This document shows, in pieces, positions 23,600 through 35,560 of a stretch of 64,000 nt of DNA. Under the pieces are notes generated by a model. It was not told the origin of the DNA. It saw only the letters and a program-made list of their open reading frames with translations, and did not search any database. The position numbers and the translations under genes are program-made. Source of the stretch: Rhizoclosmatium globosum. Lineage: Eukaryota > Chytridiomycota > Chytridiomycetes > Chytridiales > Chytriomycetaceae. Where the stretch lies: NCBI GenBank assembly GCA_002104985.1, contig MCGO01000066.1:124001-188000 (forward strand), written 5' to 3'. Position 1 is the first letter of the stretch. Every line of letters starts with the position of its first letter.

Positions 23600-26500
23600 C
23601 GTTTCACTGTAGTACAAGATATGCCAGAAGACATAATCATCGGAACACCAGAAATGAAAACCTTGAAAGCGACGATTTCCTTTGAAGACGATATGTTTTA
23701 CTGGAAGTCACCAAGTAAACCACACATCACACTAAAAACACCGCTATATTCTTACGTTGATTACCCTGAATCCCAAACGGAGAAGCTTTCAAACCTCAAT
23801 AAAAGAACGGAGAATATACCACTAACCCTTTGCAATACAACTACCCTCCAACCAAACCACACACACACTGTAAAAGTCCAAGCATCAAAAATTCCGGACA
23901 CAGAAATCACAACGTGTACAATCAACGGGTCCTCCGGCCTCGGCGACAAGTCAGTACATGTAGCATCAACAGTATTCGACTTCAAAGATATCGCAAAAGG
24001 GCCTGTGCCATTACAAATAACGTATTTAGGATCAAAACCTCTTACGCTAAGGGTAGGAACAACAGTAGCGTTCCTAACGGACACAGAAGCCGGAGACTTA
24101 CCAATATTAGAAGTACCAACGGAGATTTCCGAAGATGACAAGCTTGCACAAGACTTTGCATTGTTAGTGAATGCACACAACCCATCGGATCTTGAATCAT
24201 TCTATGAGAAGCTAGGTTCACCAAACCCGACACGACAACCTCTCCCGGACCCACAACAATCACCATTGCAGAATGATATCATAATGGGCGCAGCTATCAA
24301 CCAAAATTATGGAGAAAGTAATTTAGAAAGTGATGAAGAATTCTTCGAATTTGTCGACGGAGACGTAGACGAGTCCTATGAATTGTACCTTAACGACAAC
24401 GAAAGCATTTCAATAAGAGATGCAACAATAAACGACATATTTAAGAAATCAGAAGAAGATGATATCTTTGACCTATATTATGACCCTCTTGAGGACCTAC
24501 CCAAAACGCACCCTTGGACGCCACGTCGCAAAGGAAAGAAATATAGGAAACCACGCGTAAAACGCGAGCGAGGCACCGCTTTTAAGAATGCAACCTTCTC
24601 AAACGAGTTCTATAAGAAATACACCATGAATACTGAACCGGACGACATCCCCAACTATGGTTGGGAGAGGGACACATCAAAAGAAGATAAAATGGACTAT
24701 TTCCCTCCAGAAAAGAATGTCACTATTGAAGACATTTGGAACCAAATACCTAAAGAACATATTGTACAATTACACGGCGCTGAGGCACTCAGGAAACTAC
24801 GCTCGATCATAGAAAAATGGGCAGATATCTTCAGACCAGGAGTTGTAACAGGTACACAATTTGTTCCCCCACACACTATCCCCTTGAAAGACGGTGCAAA
24901 ACCACCCCACACAAACCCGTACCCAGAAGGAATGGCAAGAGCAGAAATTATTAGATCACACATTAAAGATATGCTGGAAAACAATGTTATTCGACGCTCT
25001 CGATCACAGTATGCAGCACCTGTCGTTCTGGCCAAAAAGTCAGACGGTAGTTGGCGCTTCTGTGTTGATTATAGAAAACTAAACGCAATTTCAATCATTG
25101 ACAAGTACCCTATCCCAAATATTGCCCTCATTTTTGAGAAACTGGCTGGACACGCATATTTCAGTTCAGTAGACTTACTGAGTGGATTCTGGCAAGTACC
25201 CATCGCAGAAGAAGACAGACACAAGACAGCTTTTGTAAGCTCTGCCGGACTTTACGAATGGAATTGTATGCCATTTGGTTTGGTAAATTCACCAAGTACG
25301 TTCCAACGAATGATAGATCTTGTCCTTGCTGGACTCAAGTGGGTACATTGCCTTGTTTATATAGACGACGTTGTAATCTACAGCGAGGATTTAGACTCCC
25401 ACTTTGAATACTTAGATATGGTCTTTGGACGTTTCCACGAATTCAATCTAAAAGTCAAACCCAAGAAATGCAACTTACTATTCACGTCTCTACCTTTCTT
25501 AGGTCACGTTATTTCAAAAGAAGGACTGAGAAAAGATCCCAAGAAAATGGCAGCTCTTGAGAACTGGCCACGCCCCAAAAACGTCAAAGACCTACAGAGA
25601 TTCATTGGTTTCACCTCATACTTCAGACGTTTCCTCCGTAATTTCTCTGAAACTGCTAAACCACTTTATGAATTACTTAGAACAGACCACCCTTTCATTT
25701 GGTCAGAGGAACGCGAGAAAGCGTTTCAAATCCTAAGAAACCAATTACGCAATGACCAACTCCTAGTTGAACCAGATAAAGACTCACATCTCCTTATTGA
25801 ATGTGACGCATCAGGAACCTCAATTGGAGCTGCACTGTACACGTATGACCAAAAGAACGTCCGCGACAGAAAACCTGTTGCATTTATTTCTCGAACACTA
25901 ACCAGTGTAGAGCAAAGATATAGCAATACGGACAGAGAAGGCCTTGCTGTTGTATGGAGTGTTGACACTTTTGCTGGTTATCTTATAAATAAACCTGTCT
26001 GAATAGAGACAGACCATATTGCCCTTCTACCACTTTTCAAAAATGGTGAACTAACTAAAAGATTTGCACGATGGTGTTACGCACTTCAAGACTATGATAT
26101 CACACTTGTCCATGTAGCTGGAACAGCTCAGATTGTAGCTGATTCACTTTCAAGAATCAACTTCCGCCAGGACAACATTGACAAACGCGAGACAGAAAAA
26201 GTCCACATTGGAACGTATTTCCATCAAAATAACGGGGAGAATGGTCAAAATGACCAAGAAGTTGAATCAATCTACTCGAATCTACAAACCTTCACTATTG
26301 CATTCAAAGATAGACAGAGACGCGATGGAGCTATCATTGAAGGATTGATAAAGAAAGGAGGAAAAGACATCCTCAAATGGAACTCAAAGAAAAAGGTGGA
26401 CAGAATCCAATCTGTGAAAGACTTATCAAGAAATAAGCCAAGCATTTCCAAACAAATGAAGAGCAGGAAACAATAAAAGATTCCTACCCCACTTTAAACA

Positions 26501-28970
26501 TTACAAGTTGGAATACCAATGCCGCGAAGTCCTCCACTGTGCACATGACGACCTATATTCTGGCCATGCTGGATTTGGAAAAGTAATGCCTAGACTGCTA
26601 GAAAGATTTTGGTGGCCACAAATGGCTGCAGATTTAAAGAATCATATTGATTCTTGTGAGACATGTCAGAAATCAAAAGACAATATACGAAAACAAGGTT
26701 ACACCCACCCAATACCCATTGGACATTATCCTTGGGAAACAATTTTGTTAGATTTTGTAGGTCCCCTGAAACCAGATGCAGATGGAAATGTGTATATCCT
26801 TGTCCTAGTTGATAGCTTCTCAAAATGGGCAGAGGCACTACCAATCCCAGACACCAAGGCTGAGACGGTTGCTCGCATCCTGATAGAACAAGTATTTTGC
26901 CGCTATGGGATCCCTATCTTTATCCACACGGACAATGGTCCCCTGTTCAATGGTAAACTCATGGAATACCTGAGTAGAGCATTTGGCTTTGAGAAGACAT
27001 TCACAGCCCCCTACCGCCCAGAGGCCAATGGACCAGTTGAAAGACTTATCAAAACTCTGTCCCAGAAGCTGCGCGCTTATGTAGATAAAACAGACTATGA
27101 TGATTGGAGTGCATACCTCCCTTACGTTCTTTTTGCTTACCGCACACAGGTCCATGCCTCAATAAAGGACACACCTTTCTTTGTAATGTTTGGACGTGAA
27201 GCCAGAGTACCAGCTGATTTGTTAGTTGGAGTCAGTCCCCTCCAAGCACAATCTGCAATTGAGAGCCAACATAAATTGGACCTGTTAGAGAGCAATGCCA
27301 GCTATGAAACAGTTGAACCAAACACCAAGCATGAGGCCAGAATTGGAATTGCAAAATTCAGAAGACTAGCACCATTCATGTGCAAGACTTTGGGAAAGCT
27401 GCTGTATGGTGTTGAAACAGATGTGCCCAAACATGAGACTCTCAAGCGCCTGTTTGAGAAGGATGATTTGGACATCCTTTACTTACAGTTTGACCCCTTA
27501 CTCATATCAAAGAATATACCAAAAGAGCCATTTCCCTCTTGCTTTTACCTGAAAAATGGAGAGCGTATAGATAGGGTTGGAAAAACATACTTACTGGACT
27601 GGAGTTCTGGAGAACTCAAACTCAACAACTTCAGGAAACCCCAACGGATAGTCACAGTCTTTGCAAGGAAAGGAATGTACCAATTTGGTAGTGATAGCCT
27701 TGAAGATATAGATGACTCCTTTGAGTTACCAGCTATCTTCCTGGGGCGGGATGGAACACTAAGAAGAGTCACACGTGACAAAGGAGTTACTGTAACTCAA
27801 ATAGTTGTGGACCCTACCAAACCCCCAGGTGGAGTGATCATACCAAGAAAGATACTCAAACCAAGGACAACAGATCACCTGCAAACAAACCTGTTGAGGA
27901 ATAACCTACTCCGCTCTTTGAACTTAAAGACATTCAATATTCAGCTCAATAAAGAACTTACTAGAAAAGAAGTTGAAGCCATGAATGAGGCCATCAAAGA
28001 CCAGATTAGAGAAGGCCAATCAATTGCGCAACAGTTCATCAGAGATCATGTTGCCCAGGAGCAAAAGAAAGCAATTACCAAAACACTGACTACTGACAAT
28101 GCCCCACATGAGTTCAAGAAAAGAGATCGGGCTTGGTTAGCTGTCCCACTCAAGAATGTTGCACAACAAATGAATGTTGGAACCAAGTTCCTCTTCCGTT
28201 GGATTGGACCCGTGCCAGTAGTAGAGAGATCTACAGGAACCGCAGCCTCAAGGTATAAAGTTGTTGAAAACTTTGACAACATGGACTTGATGGTCAGAGA
28301 GTGTCATGAAAGTAGACTCAGACCATATGTTAATAGATTGCCAGTGGACAGTGCAGAGAATGCAGCAGTGTTAGCAGGAGATGACTATGCCACAGAGTAT
28401 AAGGCATGGAGTGATGCTGTGCTTTACTCAAAACGACCTAACCGAGGGCCCAAGAAGGCACTTGGAATGCACCCTCTTTTGTTGAAGAAGTGGGATCTAG
28501 AGTTCACTGAGGAAGACATTACACGTCCACTTCTCTTAATCCACTCAATTGAAGATGCAGATGGCAGTGCAACCAGAGGATTCCGGTATAGGACACGTTG
28601 GATGGGACGCGATAATAAGCCAGCTGCTAGAAAACATGATTCTTGGCAGGATGAGATTGACATGCCTGCTCAGATGATTGCTGACTATTGGGAGTCTGTG
28701 AAAACAACCAAGGCAAGAGCCTATAAACAGTACCAGAATTGGCTGAAACGTGAGACTGAACGCGCCAATACTGTTTTTGCAGAAACAAGGACCTTGGATG
28801 ACCCTAAAGTCCTGGAAAACAAAAATGCTGATCCAGAGCCTGAGCCAGAGCTTGAATCAGCTCCAGAAGAAGCCCTGACTGAAACACAACAAGAAGATGT
28901 GGTTGTGCCAGAACCAATCCTGACACCAAGAGAGCAGCGTGCCCTCAAATTCAGTCAGCTTAAGGAGTAA
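23600..28970 (+). CDS. Pol of outer Ty3 element: protease end, RT, RNase H, integrase, chromodomain-like tail (defective)
   Basis: Continuation of the interrupted polyprotein. The protease ends with DIIIGTPEMK, followed by a long acidic linker. RT has CVDYRKLNAI, FSSVDLLSGFWQV, MPFGLVNSPSTFQ and YIDD at 25358-25369. RNase H has ECDASG at about 25802. An in-frame TGA at 26000-26002 breaks the RNase H tail (INKPV, stop, IETDH). A stop at 26474 and a frame change precede integrase, which is open from about 26480 to 28970. Integrase has an H-C zinc domain and catalytic D at 26751, D at 26931 and E at 27039 with 35 residues between the last two. The C-terminus has the usual GPxxVVER and HESRLRP motifs and a chromodomain-like W-rich module near 28580-28695. 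Confidence 0.85.
26482..26520 (+). pseudogene. Relic of EEP endonuclease domain in outer element
   Basis: In the frame beginning TCC at 26482 the sequence reads SYPTLNITSWNTNA. This matches the start of the inner element's EEP domain (CPSLNFTSQNLNG). Right after it the sequence jumps into the integrase zinc-binding region (CREVLHCAHDDL). About 260 codons of EEP plus some linker are therefore missing, and the frames on the two sides differ. Confidence 0.6.
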
Positions 28971-29424
28971 AATTAGTGACAGAACACCAGACAGTGACAA
29001 AAGAGCCATGACTTTGTACTTGCCCAAAGAGTTATTAACAGAGAGTTGATTGCTTACCCAAGGCTATTTATTTAGGGTGCACAGGCAAGGGCTCAGGTCA
29101 TGGACTGAGTACTTGTTTGAGCGGAGGAGGAGGTGTTGGAGTAAGTGGAAAGGAGGTGGAGGATGGAGGAAACCATGATCATCTAAAGCCAACAAGACCA
29201 AGTCTCCACAAGCAAGGATTTCCACAACAAGTATCTTGAGTTCGTGCATAATGCATTTCACAGTTCTGGGTTTCTGTGTTTTAGTGGGTGTGAGTCCCAC
29301 ACTGTTCACAAGTTAGGAAGAGTTCTTGACCCAGGAGGGCAACAAGAACCAACAAGGATCAAGTACAAGAAAAGACTACACATAGAATGAAGGATGCCTT
29401 GGTCGATGGTACGACCAAGATTTC
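28971..29424 (+). other. 3' untranslated region of outer element
   Basis: About 450 bp between the pol stop and the polypurine tract. It is purine-rich in places (GAGGAGGAGG near 29123). No gene is supported. Confidence 0.6.
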
Positions 29425-29438
29425 AAATAAGGGGCCAA
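29425..29438 (+). other. Polypurine tract, outer element
   Basis: AAATAAGGGGCCAA lies immediately before the right LTR. The inner element has a comparable GGAAAAGGGCCCAC in the same place. Confidence 0.6.
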
Positions 29439-30529
29439 TGTCAGGAGTTCCTGACAAGGAGTTTGGATAATTTACGTTTCGGCAATTTCGAAGTTTGTCG
29501 GAAGGGGTACAGGAAGCCGAACCTTTCTTATTTGAGTGGCTACTCAATTTCTTTGAGTGTCAGGACATGTTACTTGATAGCAAATTGGTTTTGCAAAAAT
29601 AAAACAGAAAGTTCCCTCAAAAAGACAACAGTAGACTGTAGAGCCAACAGGTCTCTTTGAGGCATTCCAGAGGCCACTTGTCTGTGGATCATTAGGACAT
29701 GATCGATTCAAGTCTGGATGCCGGCTGAGGACAACCCGTCCCTAGAACCCAACCAGGTTGCTGCCAGACAACAGTTGCCAGTTCGCTGGGAAAGCAAGTC
29801 AATCCAGGCCAGGAACCTCTTTTCACCATGGGGCTCTTTCCCGAACGGAGGGATAGTACCCTTGGGAACCGGCCCAACCACGGCTCCATGGTCAAGGGGA
29901 TAGAACACCGGCGTGTGTGAAATCCTAACAAGCACCCCCAACCAGTGGTATGCAAGCCAGTACTACACCACTCTCTCCAGACTCTGGGCTAGGAGAAACC
30001 AAGGCGCGGGTCCCTAAAACGGATATACAGAGGCGACTGGTCAAGCTCCTTGGTGCCGATGAGCAAGCGATTCAAGCTGTCCAGTTGGGAATGTGTAAAG
30101 ATCAACCAACTGAGTAGCAAGTACCGCGGTCCCAGGAAAGGATATTCGGGTGGATCACAACGGACCGGAACGAGAGCAAGGTGGTGCAAGTGCAAGTCTC
30201 GATGGTGCTCTAGTGGTCATCGAGATGGCAAGTTTTGTGGTTAGGAGAACCAACAACAGATTGCAAGGTGAGTGTAAAGGTGAGTGCGAGGCGGTGCCGT
30301 TGTTATCTTTCTTTATTGTTGTTTTATGTTTCTATCCCATCATTACTGTTAGTTTTCTCTTTTAGATGTTGATGCAGGTATAGTGCTCGAGTCCTCATGG
30401 GCTTGTAGTGGCGACGTCCGGGGCCATCGGAACTGTTGTTTACAGTTCTGGTGAAATTGGCGGCTACAAGCGAGGGATGAGGAGCGCTGCCGGGAAGATA
30501 CCGGCGAAAAGACCCCGCAAGTCGTGACA
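29439..30529 (+). repeat. Right LTR of outer element (1091 bp)
   Basis: Same sequence as 2121-3211, offset by 27,318 bp. A polypurine tract lies immediately upstream and the GTGG duplication immediately downstream. Confidence 0.93.
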
Positions 30530-30533
30530 GTGG
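30530..30533. repeat. Target site duplication GTGG, right copy (outer element)
   Basis: GTGG directly after the right LTR end (CGTGACA), matching 2117-2120. It overlaps the coding sequence of the interrupted host gene. Confidence 0.85.
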
Positions 30534-30745
30534 CTGATATTCGGGACTGATTCATGGACTCGCGAAGAGAGAAGAGCGCAGATGAGTGCAATAGCCGAAA
30601 GTGGAAGTACCGTAAGCATCGCAATACGAAACTGCAAAAGAACAGGTGGTTTTGGAGGCTTTGACTGGTCTCGAGTCAAGGTTCCACCTGGCTTCGACTG
30701 TTTGGAACCAGCGACAGAGGACACGTGTGGCTCCCCAGATCCCAT
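30530..30745 (-). pseudogene. PstS-like membrane protein, 5' part (N-terminus beyond the retrotransposon)
   Basis: Short first coding piece of the gene continued at 2120-1. The ATG at 30745 follows a TATAAA-like stretch. It encodes a polar N-terminus and then one hydrophobic segment, IAMLTVLPLSAIALICALL, which fits a signal anchor, ending in RVHESVPNIS. Removing the element and one copy of the GTGG duplication puts this piece in frame with the HDSIPHLLINASGSS start of the PstS-like domain. An uninterrupted ancestral gene is therefore visible on both flanks. With the 28-kb insert the gene is most likely non-functional in this haplotype. Confidence 0.65.
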
Positions 30746-31022
30746 TTTATACACGAGAACAACAGTGTTTGAGCGATTGTGCGTTTGGGGGGTGGTTAAA
30801 ACTGAACAATAGGATTACAAGGGTCTGAAATGGAAATCAATCATCCATGCATATCGGACCACTCGCATTGAGCTTTCCTGACGTGTTCTCGTGACATTTA
30901 ATTTGTCATCATTTGATTTCGTCAACAAGTCAACAAGTTCGATCCAACTTTGACAGTTTTCTCAGTTGTGGGAAAGACAGCAATTCAATCCCGTCATCAA
31001 AAAGTGAATCCAAGTTCCAACC
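30746..31022. promoter_or_regulatory. Divergent intergenic region
   Basis: About 280 bp between the interrupted PstS-like gene (minus) and the first copper monooxygenase gene (plus). It presumably holds both promoters. No clear motif was found other than the TATAAA-like stretch at the left edge. Confidence 0.35.
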
Positions 31023-33044
31023 ATGCTGCTACTCGCCAGTCTCGCCCTCGTGTTTTCTTATTGGCTCCATTCTGCTCATGCAGCATCTTGTTACGCGAAT
31101 CTTGCCCAATCTGACTTCCCAAACTGTCTCCTTGTTTCCCCCACATTTGCTCTCTACTGGAAGTCCAACTCATCCGTCATTGTATTTGGAGTCGATGTTG
31201 ATGTTGCTCCCTCCGAAAAGCAGTGGATTGGCGTGGGAATGTGAGGACCATCCCGCCTTCATGCCTTTTCCCCTGACTGAATCACAAATAGCTCCGAAAT
31301 GGGAGGAATGCATGGCGCTGATATTTGGATTCTGAGACAGAATGGAAAAGGGGAATATTACATGCAGGTTTGTTGTTGGGTGTGGGGTGTGATGTCAGTT
31401 TATTGATTTGGAGTTACGCAAGGATTCATTCTCCACAACAACCGCGACACCAATTGCTGACTCCCAGCAAGATGTCGAACTGTTGACTGCCCCAGATTCT
31501 GCCGCGAATCACACAGTGTTCACGTTTATGCGTCCCTTGAAAACATGTGATCCCGATAACGATCACGAAATTAAAGAAGGGCTTAGCCAACATCTCATTT
31601 GGTGAATTTATAAACTCGCTCCGAAATGTTTAAGTCTAATTCGTCTTCCGCAGGGCGTATGGATCATCCGAGGGATCACTCAACTACCACGGTCCCAAAA
31701 CCAGAGGCAATGCTGCCGCAACACTGTTTCATGACCCTTCTTCTGTTGATACTCGAGCAGAATCTTTACAGGCTGTCCAAGCTCTGCAAGCTGCGTCAGA
31801 GTTGAAAGTATTTGAGATTCAATTCCCCAACGTCACCGTCCCTCCCGCCCACACGACGTATCTTTGTACGCATTTTCAAGTCCCAGCCGACAGAAAGTAT
31901 CACGTTGTACAATATGAGGCGATTCTGACCACAAAGTAAGAATCGCATCTTTGACGGCTCTCAGTTAAATAACAAATACGTAAGGCTGGTACATCACATG
32001 ATCATTTATGGTTGCGTAGATAAACCGAAGTCTTTTGGAGATCTATACGAATGCGCGAGCATGTCTCCTTCTTGTAGCAAATGTGGGTTTTTATGAACGC
32101 TGGATGTACGATTAAGGAATTGACCATATTACAGTTACGCTTGCCTGGGCTCCTGGAATCGGTCTGAACGTCTTACCTAAGGAAGTAGGGTTTCCATTCG
32201 GAACAGGGACAAACGCACTTCGTTACTTCTCACTTCAAATCCACTACAACAACCCAAATGCTCTGTCTAATATCATCGATAGCAGTGGAATGAGACTCTT
32301 CTACACCACACAATTAAGACCGAACGATATGGGAGTCTTGATTCTGGGAGACACGAATTTCAACATCAGTGGCAACGACCCATCCTACTACTCCACTCAA
32401 TGGAATGTGTGTCCCACCGCATGCACGAAGCAGTTTCCTACCAACCTAACCATCATCAATAACTTTTTTCACATGCATATGCTTGGTCAAAACTCCACAA
32501 CGCGTCAAATTCGCGACGGAAAAGAGATTGTTCCATTAGGTGCTGTCCATTACTACGACTTCAAGTAAGTCCTTGTGTTGCAATAAATAATCAATTAAGT
32601 CCGCTCCACAGCTTTCAAGGAGGTCTTGCGCCATTTCAAAAAGGTGCCGTCATCAGTCCCGGTGACACGCTTTTGACAAAGTGCGCATATATTCCCACCC
32701 TTAACGTTCGCAGCAACTACACTGTTTTCGGAGAAAGTACGGAAGATGAAATGTGCTTCAACTTCTTGACGTATTATCCGGCAATGTCGGACATTGAGTT
32801 CTGTTTGAGTGGGGATAATGCGACGAACCCTCAAGCTGCTTGTGGAAATGATTTAAGAATGGGAAATAAGACGCGATCCCAGTTGGAGAAGGAAGGATTG
32901 TTGGTTCCGGCTCCGTTCCCTGTGTTTGAAGAGTATAAGGCGCCGGTTTGTACTCCGTCGTTTGTAGTGAATCCAAAGCTGAGTGGGATTGTAACGATGG
33001 GATTGTCATTGGGTTTGGTCGCGTTGGTTGTCTTTTTACTTTAA
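31023..33044 (+). CDS. DOMON / copper type II monooxygenase (DBH-like), copy 1
   Basis: Predicted secreted or surface-anchored copper-dependent monooxygenase of the dopamine beta-hydroxylase/MOXD group. Exons 31023-31240, 31292-31367, 31423-31601, 31654-31935, 31985-32082, 32135-32564 and 32612-33044 sum to 571 residues plus stop, all with GT-AG introns of about 47-55 bp. A signal peptide leads into a DOMON-type domain. Then come the two copper domains: HHMIIYGC (first copper site), SLQIHYNN, and HMHMLG (H-x-H of the second site) with STEDEMCF supplying a Met. The C-terminus is a short hydrophobic tail (MGLSLGLVALVVFLL), suggesting a GPI signal or tail anchor. The substrate cannot be told from sequence. 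Copy 2 follows 106 bp downstream on the same strand. Confidence 0.88.
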
Positions 33045-33150
33045 GCTTGTTGATTTTTACTTCACATCAAATCAAATATCAAAAATTATCAGTGTATTCG
33101 TTGATTCTTGTCCAACTGACAATCCTTCATAACTTGCCCTCAAACTTCTG

Positions 33151-35136
33151 ATGTCACGCCTCCGCGACTTTCATGTGGCCTTCTATTTCATAATTCTTAT
33201 TTGCGATGTTGTAGTTTTAGCTGCATCTTGCTTTACGAATCTGTCGCCAAAGCAGTTTACAAACTGCGCCATGATCGCACCCAATTATGCTTTACATTGG
33301 TCAGTAAATTCGTCAGTTATTGTCTTTGGAGTAGACGTCGATATTCCATCAAATTCAAACAGCTGGATTGGGCTTGGAATCAGCCAGATGGAATGTTTGG
33401 GGCCGATATCTGGATACTTCTCAAAAATGCGACCAGTGGCTCGTACTACATACAGGTTTCTCCCCGCGCCATTTCTTCAGATCATAAATTAACTAGCGTT
33501 CCGTTTAGGATTCTTTCGCGACTACGACTGTCACACCCACCGTTGACGATCAACAAGATGCTATTCTTTTAACACCACCTCGTCCGTCTGATACAAATAC
33601 AGTTTTTACATTTATGAGGCCTACAAAGACCTGTGATTCAATGGACTATGAAATTGTTTCAGGACAGCAGCAGCACATCATTTTTGCATATGGACAGTCG
33701 ACGACAAATATTGGCTACCATGGACCAAATAATCGTGGAAACGCTGTTGTTACACTATACCCAGCAACCGCGAATTCGACGGTTGGGATTCAGAAAGCAA
33801 AAGCTTTGAAGGCTGTGAAACAATTGGCCGCTACTTCGAACCTAAACACAGTCTCAATTCAGTTTCCAAACGTGACTGTTCCATCAACATTGACTAGTTA
33901 CCTCTGTGTGCACTTCGAACTTCCCTCCGATCAAAAATATCACGTCGTGCAGTATGAAGGTATAATCACAACAAAGTGAGTGTAATTCGAAGAATAAGTT
34001 CTATTAATTGCTGTTTTCGAAGTGTGGTTCATCATATGATTATGTATGGCTGTACGGGGAAGCCAAGCTCATTTGGAGACTTGTATGAATGCAGCAGTAT
34101 GACAGCAGCGTGTTCACAGGTAACGCTTCGATAATCAAATAAGTTATCTAAAATTGCGCTGAAGTTTACTCTGGCCTGGGTTCCTGGAGCCGGAACAATC
34201 CTTTTCCCTGCACAAGCAGGTTTCGCGATCGGAACCGGCGTAAACGCCATTCGATACTTTGCACTTCAGATTCATTACAACAATCAAGATAACCTATCAA
34301 ACTTGATCGACAGTAGCGGTTTGAAGATATATTACACAACTGTCCTCAGGCCCAACGACATTGGAATTTTGACTCTCGGGAATGAAGAAATTAAAATACC
34401 TGCGAATAGCCCTAATTTTACGTCGACCACTTGGAATGTATGTCCCGCATCGTGTACGAAACAGTTTTCACAAAATCTTACCGTGATTTCAAACGGATTC
34501 CACATGCATACACTCGGATACAACATCACCACAAAGCAGATTCGAAATGGGCAAGAAATCGCGACTTTGGGTGATAGGAATTACTACAATTTCTTGTGAG
34601 TAATTACTTTTGAGTTATTCAAGACAACAATTAACATAATTTCATTCAGCTATCAAGGAGCGAGTCCCCCAACAGACCCGAACGCTGTTATTATGCCTGG
34701 AGATACTCTTTTGACGCGGTGTACTTATCTTCCCTCCAGTCGATCCTATACAACACGGTTTGGAGAATCAACAACGAACGAAATGTGTTTCAACTTTGTG
34801 ACGTATTATCCGGCGATGCCAAACATTGCTGTTTGTCTCGGAAGCAGTCAACAACAAATGGCCGCATGTTCGACGCAGGCTAACCTCGAAAGTTTGACTG
34901 GCGGAAGTTCTCTGAACGTGACGGCGATTGCAAACGCAATGGCAAAAGGGTAATATCAGTGAGAATCTAAGAAATTCTAATACTTTATGCTTTGGTGGAT
35001 TGTGTCTTCTCCGATGCCAAATTATCAGCCTTTCATACCACCAATCTGCAAACGGTCGCTTTTGGTTCAACCTGGATCGGCAGGACAAAACGTGTTTTCT
35101 TTTCTATCCTTTGTCGTGTTCGCATTGTTTTTGTAG
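33151..35136 (+). CDS. DOMON / copper type II monooxygenase (DBH-like), copy 2 (frame break)
   Basis: Tandem paralogue of the preceding gene, same domain order. Copper motifs are HHMIMYGC, ALQIHYNN, HMHTLG and TTNEMCF. Exons read 33151-33455, 33509-33975, 34023-34119, 34165-34595, 34650-34949 and 34998-35136. The intron that copy 1 has after WIGVGI is absent. At that spot copy 2 is 4 bp shorter and the frame shifts from GLGISQM to DGMFGADIWILL. The last intron, 34950-34997, would be GT...TG rather than GT...AG, but using it gives a Pro/Cys stretch and hydrophobic tail (FSFLSFVVFALFL) matching copy 1. It is either a recent pseudogene, affected by a sequence error at about 33390, or expressed in an unusual way. 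Confidence 0.75.
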
Positions 35137-35190
35137 ATATTATGCAATTATATCAAACAAGAGATTTACTATTTGCTGTTATTTCCCATC

Positions 35191-35451
35191 ATGCAACGCA
35201 CTCTGGGCCATATCGCCTCACTTTGGCTGTTATTATTAACTTTTGAGACTACTGCTCGCTCCATTTGTGACGAGATGGATAGTAACTGCTTGCCAGCCTA
35301 CTTTGCATTCATGAATGACAAGAATAACTTCCCACCCCTAACGTCTACAGCAAGTGTGGGACACCCAAACTTATCATATTTTTGGCTCACAAGTGTTGTA
35401 GTTGTCTATGTTGCACTGTTTCATTTGACTTCTACAGTATTCGCACGTTGA
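35191..35451 (+). CDS. Possible small secreted protein
   Basis: An 86-codon ORF with an N-terminal signal-like segment (IASLWLLLLTFETTA), two Cys and a C-terminal hydrophobic run (WLTSVVVVYVALFHLTS). That layout resembles a small GPI-type or two-TM protein. It lies just downstream of the copper monooxygenase pair and is convergent with the kinase gene. No family is recognised and the ORF could be chance. Confidence 0.3.
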   Translation: MQRTLGHIASLWLLLLTFETTARSICDEMDSNCLPAYFAFMNDKNNFPPLTSTASVGHPNLSYFWLTSVVVVYVALFHLTSTVFAR

Positions 35452-35560
35452 CTTTACCACAACGAGATTATGTTTCAACATTGAACCAGTTTTTACTAAT
35501 AAGAAATAAAACGAGAATGTCATGAGAATAAAATAGTTCATCAAGAAACAAGCAGGGACA

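Larger units (their letters stand above)
2121..30529 (+). mobile_element. Outer Ty3/gypsy LTR retrotransposon (contains a nested element)
   Basis: Full-length LTR retrotransposon: LTR, primer binding site, long leader, accessory ORFs, gag (CCHC), protease (DTG), reverse transcriptase (YIDD), RNase H, integrase, chromodomain-like tail, polypurine tract, LTR. Total 28,409 bp; without the nested element and one target duplication it would be about 15.3 kb, which is very large for the group. Pol order RT-RNase H-integrase defines Ty3/gypsy. It is defective: gag is frame-broken near 7250, protease is split by the inner element, there is an in-frame TGA at 26000-26002, and a deletion lies at about 26520. 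The two LTRs nevertheless look identical, so insertion is recent. Confidence 0.93.

Noticed and set aside
26000..26002. TGA read as sense (alternative genetic code)
   Set aside because: Other genes here end cleanly at TGA (for example 35561, 49701-49703), so TGA is a normal stop.
30646..30828. Plus-strand ORFs opposite the N-terminus of the PstS-like gene
   Set aside because: They are shadows of the minus-strand coding piece and have no family features.
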